64,000 bases of DNA from Heliopora coerulea. Taxonomy: Eukaryota > Cnidaria > Anthozoa > Scleralcyonacea > Helioporidae. The position numbers and the translations under genes are program-made. Below, piece after piece: positions 56,701 through 64,000 of this stretch (positions are counted from its first letter, which is position 1; each line of letters opens with the position of its first letter). The stretch lies in assembly GCA_030142905.1 (NCBI GenBank), contig JASJOG010000024.1, positions 2,124,001-2,188,000 of the forward strand, written 5' to 3'. The notes below the pieces were generated by a model that had not been told where the DNA came from, searched no databases, and saw only the letters and a list, made by a program, of their open reading frames with translations.

Positions 56701-59700
56701 TCATGCTCAAGAGGAAAAACACCAGGTAAAGATTAGTTTGAAATCTGAGTCCGGGAAGGCTGGAACTGGGCTGGACAACTTTTTTCTACCTAGCCAATCA
56801 AACGAAAACAGGTCAACAGAAATTTAAGGGATCTTCACAGCAAATACTCACAGTCCTATCTGTATCAATCCCAGCTCCTCACGTGTCTCAAATTTCCAGA
56901 AGACCACCAAAAATCTACCTTTTAACTAGCCAAATTTTCAGCTCAAAGGAAGATGTGCCAAGTCCAGCAGGCTATAAAGACTCTGGTGGCCCATTATTCT
57001 TCTACTAGTCGTGCTGATACGGACAAAAAATCTGCCAAAATGTTCCCAGAAAGCTAGATAGCAAGGCAGTTTTAGTTTGCAAAGACAAAGAGTCCGTATC
57101 TAATTAACTTTGGTCTGGCTCCAGGTACAAAGTGTTATTTCATTTGACGAATTGTTGAATTAGGTACTTCAAAAGGAGCAAATGAGCATAATTGTGTAAG
57201 GAAAAAAACTAGGTTCATCCAAACACCAGAATTCCCAATTTCGTAGGCTTGCAAGAGCATCTGACTTACTTCAGAAATTAAAAGAAGCACTAAGCAACCT
57301 GACTCCAGCAAATCTTACCCAGGTTTCAATGGATGGGCCAAACACAAACTGGAAGTTTTTTGATGATCTTCTGGCACTTCTAAATTTGGTCTCACATTCA
57401 GAAATACAGGAGCTAAGGGTAAGATTCCAGTCTTTCGATCATTTCAGAACCTAAGCGAACACGTTCTAGACCCTCTCAGTGCACTCAAACTTCAGTTCTT
57501 TATAATTATTGCAAACGTTCTCACACGTTTCCCAATGATGTTTCAGTCGGACCAGCCTATGCTTCCATTCATTGCAGACGAATTGCACACAAGTGTGTGG
57601 ATAATTTTAGGAACGTTCGTTAAGACGTCTGTCCTTGACGAAGTAACAACTGCTGGTAAACTTTCTAGAATTGACATCTTCGTGACTGAATATGTTGTAT
57701 CATCAAAGAAGGTCGGTACTGGATCCTAGGTACATAGCCAAGAATCCAGATTCTGCAATGCCAAAATCCTGCTTATACTTTCCCATGGTCAGTCATACGT
57801 CGAAAGAGGGAATTCTGATAAGAATATCTTAAGCAACAACATGCAAGATGAAACCTTTATTTCCTGCCAAATACCATATGCTGGTATCAAGAGTCAAGAT
57901 GAAAGACTGTGACAAAGGAATTTCTGGTATCCTGCAGGCATGCCCACGCAACATAACAGAGCTACTTAACTTAGAAAAAGAAAAAAGATTCCAACCAAAA
58001 CGAAAAGAGCAGGCAAGAAGTGCAGGTGAAGATTCAGTCATCAAGGAAGAAGTAGAGACTGGAGAAGTTGGTCAAGGAACTTACTAAAGAAGGGAATGCA
58101 CTTGCTAGAGAGACCGAAACAAAAACCAGAATGGATTTGTTCGTTTTAAAGTCAAATGCTTTGCGTTGAAAATCCAGTGAAAAACGTAAAGAGATCGAAA
58201 ATGAAAAAAAGAATATTGATTCCCAACCAAAGAAACTGAAGCAAATACAAAAGTGATTGCTTTTCATTTGATCATTCACATAATGCGAGGTCAGTGAAAA
58301 TTGTTCAGAGGTCATTGAAAGTCTGGGGATTTTTTTTTTGTTCTAATAAGTGACAAAACTGAATATTAAAGTTTTCAGAAATAAACTCTTTTCGATGTGT
58401 ACCCAGCTTTTCGATTTTACTCAGGCCAACGCCAGACAAATTTATTCATCAAGGGGAGACGTTTTGGACTAGAAAAGGTTAAAGGCTGAATCATTCCACA
58501 TCGCAACGTCAGAAAACTTTGTAAAAGATCGTTTATTTTGTAAATGAGTTCGGTCAAGAATTCTACAATAAAGTTCGATACCCGAACGCTGACAAATGAT
58601 AACAAGGAAGAATACAAAAAACCCAATTTGCTAAGCCAGTAATTTAAATTAAAAACGACTGTTGCTTAAACAATCTGCTGAACACGTATCCTTGGGCACA
58701 TTTTCTTTTCAATTCACCGTTAATCAACCTACCCGACAACATAAAAATCACTGCGTTTGCTAAATCTGATTATTTTAACTGCATAATGACATCCTTGACC
58801 CGGTCTTCAACAGTCAAGTTAACGTCGTCTTGACGTCCACGTCCTGTTTGCTTAATCTGTTTATTGAAAATCTAAGAACGCCATTCTTTCTTTTTACAAT
58901 TTTATAAATGTGCTCAAAATATGGAAGACAATTTTTTGTCGTGCGCGGCAATTTAAAAATTTGCATCACTAAATGTTAGGAATAAGTGAATTACAGTACA
59001 TATTTTCAAGATACCATTGTTGTCAACAACGAACAAACCTTTTGCTGGTACAAATCCAAGATTTTCTTACATTGCTGGATCTCATGCCCGAGCAATTCCA
59101 GTGCCTTGGGTCTCGTAAATGACTCCTCGTATCGTAAACTTATTGGATCTCCGATTTTCTAAATAACAACAATCATGGTGAAAAGAGTACTTACACTTTG
59201 TATGTAAAATCGTAAGGACATTGAACAAAAAGACGGTAAACAAGTACGTTTTACAAAACCGACAACACGTGTGTCATAAAGCACAACGATAAACAAACAC
59301 TTTGCAAGTATATTAAAAGGATGAACGATAGGTGTATTAAACTACATTGAAATAAACGCCAACAGCCGCACCTTTAATTGTGCTAATTTTTCTTGGTACA
59401 CAGCCTTTCTTTGGTCTTCACCTTCGTCATATAACCAATTTTCTGTATCCTCAAGAAGCTTAGCAAATGAACTTTCTTCCTGCCAAGAAATCCATGAACA
59501 CCATAGTAGAGCAGTGTAATAGTAATTATTAATTCATAATCTTTAAGGTCCGTAGCAAATGACTAAAGAAAAGCTACAAACATAAAAACGCACAAAAACC
59601 AATACCGGCCGACAATTTGAAGTAATGGAGTAGAAAACATACTCCGAATAGAATCATCTTGAGAACTCGAGATATGAGTAAATGCAAGACGGGAACTAAA

Positions 59701-62700
59701 CTGGCAATATTTCGGCTTTATTACAAAGTCATTATCAAACAAACAAGCTGCTACTTATACACTACGTCGTGAAGAGATGACATTATCAGTGGAAAATACC
59801 AGGTGCTGTTACACATTGTGAACACAAGACAAGAGGTGATGAAAAGTATTATGGATGGAGATGCTATTTTACATGTAGTGACAGTGTAGATTGCGGAAAG
59901 AGTGTCAACTCCTTGCTTGCTTTAACTCCGCTATTTAACTCAGGTTTATTAAACTTTATAAAAGAGCTTCAAGTAGTAACTGATAAGAAGTTAGAGAATT
60001 GGAAGAAAAGAGGATTTTAGTATTACAAGAGATGAGATTCTTAGTGGTGGAAGAGTTATCAGAGGTGACGGGATCGTTGATATTGTAGAAGAGATTATTC
60101 AAATTAGTCAAAAAACTTGGCACGTTCACAGTTCCGAAAATGGTTGACTACAGCACTTTTCAGGAAATCTGTAGAATATTCTGAAAGTCGATTTTCTAAG
60201 CAAAACAAAAAAACGCACGTGCTGCATCAGGTCTAATATGAGGTCTGTCGACCCCTGATGATAGCATGACGGCCACAGAGTGCATCAACAATGATATATA
60301 AGCAGAGTATGATGACATCCTCTGGCTGCGGGGCTGATGTTGGATACCATTCAAATATGGCGGGCCTCTTGCACCGTCCCGGTAAAATCGATATCGACAT
60401 ATGCCAGACTATTTTGTCAGAGCAGTTGCTTCATCGTATCTGTTCTGACTGCAACAGTTCCGGTGAACATATGGGTATCAGTGGCAAATCTAGGGCGTGG
60501 GCTTAGTTGATATAGTCCCTGCCTTAGATGCTCGTAATATGCGCGGCATATGTTACCCAGCCAACATTTTACTTCCAAGTAGTGGGTCGCAAAGAGAAAA
60601 TACATAAACAGCTTTTTGGATAAAAATTTGAAAGAAATGTGTATACACCAGACGTGTTTTGAACGTTTGTTTTCTAAACATGTCAAGTAAATTCCACTGT
60701 CATAAAGGTTATGACCATTTTTAATATTGTAAATGTGTATATCACCGGAAACACCCGCAAAGGTTCTTGCCGTATCTCCATATATGGAATGCTCTCATTT
60801 TGTTTTTTGTTGGAAACCCAAGTGCTCATCAAAAGACGTCCTGAGACATAGGAGAACATGTCTACTGCCCTCAGAGTTCCTACACTACCCTTTCACTGAA
60901 GCATGAAAAGCCTTCCGTAACGAGAATCCTGCCTCTACCCCTAGTTCCAGTGATTGCAATGGCAAAAGCGATCTTCCAAAAGCTCTTCTAAATTAAAATT
61001 TACCCAATAATTTTTTAAAAAACAATTTTCCATTACAGTTTTCCTACGGATATGGATAACAGGCTGAATTTTTTAAAAAAACGTTAGGTCCAGTTTCTTT
61101 TTTAAATCAAATTGAAGACATGACTTTTCCTGCAAAAAGCAACGGTTTGAAGAATTAATTCGTCTACGTATTCATAAACAAACCATATACGACAGTTTCA
61201 TTGTAAAAATATTTTGGCTGAAAGAACTATTTTTCGTAGTTAATTAGGTTTAACACTAATGAGCAGCCATTTTGATAGGTCGTTTTACTCGCAAGAGCAT
61301 TTGATCCCCAGTCTTTTTTGCTGTTTATAACATTCAAACTCATTCTCCATTTCTCCTTTTTGAGGTTCAAATGTGAATTTTTCTATCTTTCAAGAACATG
61401 CACAGCGTCACCCCAATAAGCAAGTACCCCCTTTAGTACCCTTAACTGAAATTTTTTCGACTACAGTGCCCTTTTTAATGTTTCCAACCCTGTTCTAGTG
61501 ACAGTTTGAGTAGAGTCCTGGTCAATAATTGCTTTTCAGTTTTGAGAAGCAATCTTAATAATGAGATCCTGGATACCGTAGAGATCCCAACTCCTTTCTC
61601 TTATCCCTCCAACAGTATCGCATGAACAGTGAGGTCGCTTTGAATGCGAAAGTAAGTCAAACAATAGATAAAAGGCGAACGGGAATCGAATGTTTAGAAC
61701 CAGACCATATGAGGAACACGAAGTCAACAATGTCTTGTCCTTCATGCTGGTTTGGATTACTTGCAATTTTTAACTTAGAATTTGCTTAAAAGTATTTAGA
61801 AAGCCCTATTCATTATCACTGTGTCAACGTCGTCGTCTTCATCTCACTCATCTTGGCTGTTTAGATGCAGGGTCATGTTAAATGACAATGAGAGCTTGTA
61901 CGTATGGACGTAATACACACAGATCCTGACAACAACGCATGTAAGCCTCGACCAAACGTGATACAGGCTATCAATTTTCCATTCTAGTTGCTATAATAGT
62001 ATTAATTTGAATTCAACGTCACGTGTTCATAGTTAAGTGTCACCCTACAATTCTGATTAAATTAAGAGTGCGGTATTTTCGTCCAAATAGCGTATTTACT
62101 CGAATAAGCGGCGCACTCGAGAAGAATGCGGCACTTATTCGCCATGATGTTGAAGAAGCTACAATCCTGGCCAAAAATGACTGGGACAGCGTTGGAAATG
62201 ACTCCGTACTAACAGTACAAAAGACGAAAGAGGGAATATCACTCGCTCCTCCCTCTCTTCCCCCTCCATCAATGTTGCTTTGTTCTACCAAGTAAGATGA
62301 TGCTGGCTGTGTCATACGCAAAGTGAAAAATTGACCAAAAACTCGCAACATTGAAGGGGGGAGGGGAGATTAAAAGTGTGTTTATTTTATAGTGCCATCC
62401 CAGTATTTTTGGCCAGGATTGTAGTCCCCCGATGCAGGAACTTGAGTTGATCTCGATCAGATTTAAATCCGATCGTGGAGAAGATAGTGACATTAACAGT
62501 GACGATATTTTAGCGTGCATTCCGTTTTTCTTGTTCTGGTTGTTTTCCTTATTAGAAATAAAAGGTAGTTATGTTTTATCCAGAATCGTTTCTTTCAATT
62601 AGTTTCAATAACCGTCGTCCTCGAATAAGCGCCGCACTAAAAAAGTCGTAAATTTAATAAGCGCCGCGGCGTTTATTCGAGTATATACGGTGGCGTTCCG

Positions 62701-63243
62701 TTGTTATCTAGTTCTTTAAGGCATTCGAAAGTCCATGACTTTCCAAGAACTTTTCTGCGATTTTTAGTATTTTTCATGAGCTAATGGTAGCCTGCGTTCC
62801 TTCAAATTTTAGAAAAGTTTTCTATTTTTGGAAATTTCTCGCATTGAAACACATTTTCCCGTCGAAACTCAAGCTTGATAAATTAGGCAAAAAAGCATTT
62901 GCCACCACAATCATCAGTGATTCACAATATAACACTTTTTACAAACCTTAATTAGTTCGCAACTTTCCATGACCCCAAACAATGTGCCGTAATAACCTTG
63001 CAAGCATAGAAAGTGAATTTACGAAGAACTCTCAGTTTTACAATGACGCGGCTGTTGTAGCACAACCCATCCCTGCCCTCACGGTATGGCCATCTTCTCC
63101 TGCAAATATATTCTTACCTCTTCAGTAACAAACTTCTCATATTCATCATACAGTCGTCCTCTGGTTTGCAAAACATATTCTTCAACTGAATTCCTTGCAT
63201 TTACACGCTCATTCTCCATCTTATCATGCATTATCAATTCATT
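50517..63243 (-). CDS. HSPA4: Hsp110/HSPA4-type chaperone, C-terminal five exons (5' part off window)
   Basis: Exons 63243-63118, 59479-59372, 59158-59039, 53183-53022 and 50735-50517 are each a whole number of codons (42, 36, 40, 54, 73 including stop) and join GT-AG. The product is collinear with the human HSPA4 C-terminus: ENERVNARNSVEEYVLQTRG, KLLEDTENWLYDEGEDQ, ESFTRPKALELLG, DEKYDHLEAGEVKKVEESL, then a Pro-Lys-Glu-rich tail (NKPKPKPKEEPPKEE) ending DDMDID, where HSPA4 ends similarly. Hsp110 proteins are known nucleotide-exchange factors and holdases for cytosolic Hsp70; this part is the substrate-side alpha-helical domain. The ATPase domain must lie to the right of the window. HSPA4, HSPA4L and HSPH1 cannot be separated here. 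Confidence 0.9.
50736..53021. other. HSPA4 last intron
   Basis: 2.3 kb, AT-rich. No gene or clear transposon recognised. Confidence 0.5.
53022..53183 (-). CDS. HSPA4: HSPA4-type exon d
   Basis: Acceptor TTTCAG|GATGAA, donor AAACAG|GTTTGT. Encodes DEKYDHLEAGEVKKVEESLE and LNETWNKINRQAL. Confidence 0.9.
53424..53594 (+). repeat. 57-bp tandem repeat, three copies
   Basis: Units start at 53424, 53481 and 53538 (TGTTTATSTG). The period is a multiple of three, so translations are repeats of 19 residues (CLSDHKSWPYS core). Frames are open on both strands. It lies in an HSPA4 intron. Confidence 0.85.
53600..54912. other. HSPA4 intron, unassigned
   Basis: Short ATATACGCA tandem motifs near 54098-54140. 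Otherwise nothing recognised. Confidence 0.5.
54913..55620. mobile_element. MITE-like element with AATTTCGGAC ends
   Basis: The left end GCGAAGAATTTCGGAC and the inverted right end GCGAAAAATTTCGGAC match at 15 of 16. Several internal TTTCGGAC motifs occur near both ends. Non-coding; no target duplication identified. Confidence 0.6.
55621..56639. other. HSPA4 intron, unassigned
   Basis: A frame at 55663-55914 (+) is Lys/Arg-rich without family signature. A T/A run lies near 56097-56117. Confidence 0.4.
56640..58260 (+). pseudogene. Decayed transposase-like gene (zinc-finger type)
   Basis: Plus-strand pieces in several frames: KLGNIGKQVLLRHAQEEKH (finger-like, as in BED/C2H2 heads), LTPANLTQVSMDGPNTNWKF, FDDLLALLNL, MMFQSDQPMLPFIADELHT. 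The order resembles a large invertebrate family of transposase-derived proteins in which QVSMDGPN is a recurring block; assignment to hAT is a guess. Further open frames (57535-57729, 57848-58087, the latter Lys/Glu-rich) may be its C-terminal parts. Many stops; no intact ORF. Confidence 0.5.
58414..58482 (+). repeat. Dispersed 70-bp repeat, copy C
   Basis: TTTTACTCAGGCCAACGCCAG then TTTATTCATCAAGGGGAGACG and AGAAAAGGTTAA; third copy of the 27033/33217 motif. Confidence 0.65.
59039..59158 (-). CDS. HSPA4: HSPA4-type exon c
   Basis: Acceptor TTATTTAG|AAAATC, donor CAAAAG|GTTTGT. Encodes KIGDPISLRYEESFTRPKAL through ILDLYQQK. Confidence 0.9.
59372..59479 (-). CDS. HSPA4: HSPA4-type exon b
   Basis: Acceptor TTGGCAG|GAAGAA, donor TTAAAG|GTGCGG. 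Encodes FAKLLEDTENWLYDEGEDQR, the most conserved block of the C-terminal domain. Confidence 0.9.
59480..62089. other. HSPA4 intron, unassigned
   Basis: No gene recognised. AT-rich with TTTTTTAAAAAA-type runs near 61010-61085. Confidence 0.5.
62090..62690. mobile_element. MITE with CGAATAAGCGCCGC ends
   Basis: The left end GCGTATTTACTCGAATAAGC and the inverted right end CCGTATATACTCGAATAAAC, with AATAAGCGCCGC repeats at the right. A type of short element seen in many animal genomes. Non-coding. Confidence 0.7.
63118..63243 (-). CDS. HSPA4: HSPA4-type exon a
   Basis: Acceptor CATTTAG|AATGAA, donor GAAGAG|GTAAGA. Encodes NELIMHDKMENERVNARNSV through KFVTEE. Confidence 0.88.
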
Positions 63244-64000
63244 CTAAATGTTTGAGAAGAAAAGAAACTTGAAAATTTCCGTAGTCTGGGTTTGAAAATC
63301 TATGATCAAATTGACACCTCTTATCATCATCACTATCACTACAATTAGACTATTATCTGGTCGATATTATTCTGAAATCGACTAAGCAGGGGTTGGGTTC
63401 CAACAAAACTAGCCTGGTAACATGGTCTAGAGATGAGGGCAGGCAGCACCGATCAAAACGGTCATCATTCTGACTGGCATTCTCACTATGACGTATTCAC
63501 TGGGTGATGCCTATCCTTATTTTTTACTTCTGAGCCAGTAGTATGCAAAGGAGGAGGCTAAGTATGCAAAAGCCAGGAAATAAATAAAAAGAGGGGAACA
63601 AACTGTAGATCACAATGTTCTGTAGTTAGTCATTGTCGAAGCAGCTTCTTGCGAAGCACAAAACGTTTGACAATTCCTGTAAAATTACGGATAATATATT
63701 TCCCGGACGTCACATCCAGCGTTATTGCTGTATCTTTATCTAACTTTATTGTCAATACTCAGCCAATCCTTTTTCATCTCCTAATGCTAGAAGCTTAAAA
63801 TTGGATGGGAGGTCATTACGGAAAAATCATCCTGTCTGTCGTCTAACAGGTTTATGCAGAAAAGCCAACAGCAAGATTAATTTTTTGTCGTTCAGACTAA
63901 CCAAACGTAGTTACAATGTTTTAATTATATGGCCCCGGAAGGACAAGACTTCAATATTAAAAACAACTGAATAAAAACCAGTAAGCAACCGAATTAGCAT
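63244..64000. other. HSPA4 intron, right edge
   Basis: The preceding HSPA4 exon is not found. Positions 63630-63680 (GTCGAAGCAGCTTCTTGCG, AAACGTTTGACAA) resemble terminal sequences of Penelope-like elements, but this is weak. Confidence 0.35.

Noticed and set aside
1..64000. CRISPR arrays, bacterial operons, rRNA genes
   Set aside because: No regularly spaced repeats with unique spacers, no bacterial gene layout, no rRNA core sequence; the spliced genes are eukaryotic.

Overview
This is animal nuclear DNA. It is AT-rich, coding sequence is split by GT-AG introns, and a few per cent of exonic sequence sits among many layers of transposable elements. The mix (GIY-YIG Penelope-like elements, PIF/Harbinger with a Myb-like partner, BED-finger hAT, a CR1/L2/jockey-like LINE, a short-LTR Ty3/gypsy, many MITEs) together with compact conserved exons suggests a cnidarian, probably an anthozoan such as a coral. 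That is inference, not proof.

Three host genes are supported, all on the minus strand. (1) UTP18, a WD40 component of the SSU processome: eight coding exons from 14426 down to 246, with the 3' part beyond the left edge. (2) An F-box/leucine-rich-repeat gene complete in three coding exons (37189-36429, 35269-35051, 31427-31145; 420 codons). (3) The C-terminal 244 codons of an HSPA4/Hsp110-type chaperone gene in five exons (63243 down to 50517), with the 5' part beyond the right edge. Exon joins were derived by hand from reading frame and splice dinucleotides; every join keeps frame.

Mobile DNA fills the rest. Region by region: a Penelope-like remnant in UTP18 intron 1 (12600-13546); a fold-back element and its half copy (14819-15540); a decayed LINE (15541-18960) with a 49-bp inverted repeat; a Ty3/gypsy element complete from LTR to LTR (19746-24243, 95-bp LTRs, 5-bp target duplication) with a MITE nested between protease and RT; a second gypsy integrase fragment plus a hAT-type MITE (24540-26019); LINE debris (28045-28873); two palindromic MITEs (29399-30397). 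Inside intron 2 of the F-box gene lies a 2.1-kb non-autonomous hAT carrying three tRNA-like units and large palindromes (31982-34104).

Upstream of the F-box gene is a transposon stack. A PIF/Harbinger element (38892-44223) encodes a Myb/SANT-like protein and a nearly intact transposase, and an apparently intact autonomous hAT (38970-41643; 681-aa transposase, 8-bp target duplication) is nested in it. Beside it are a decayed second Harbinger transposase gene (44300-45800) and a Penelope-like element (46236-48860) with terminal repeats, an inverted GIY-YIG fragment and a hammerhead-like motif. The HSPA4 introns hold a 57-bp tandem repeat, MITEs and a transposase-like pseudogene.

No CRISPR array, operon or convincing novel defence or biosynthetic system is visible. 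The most notable material is the nested, partly intact transposons.
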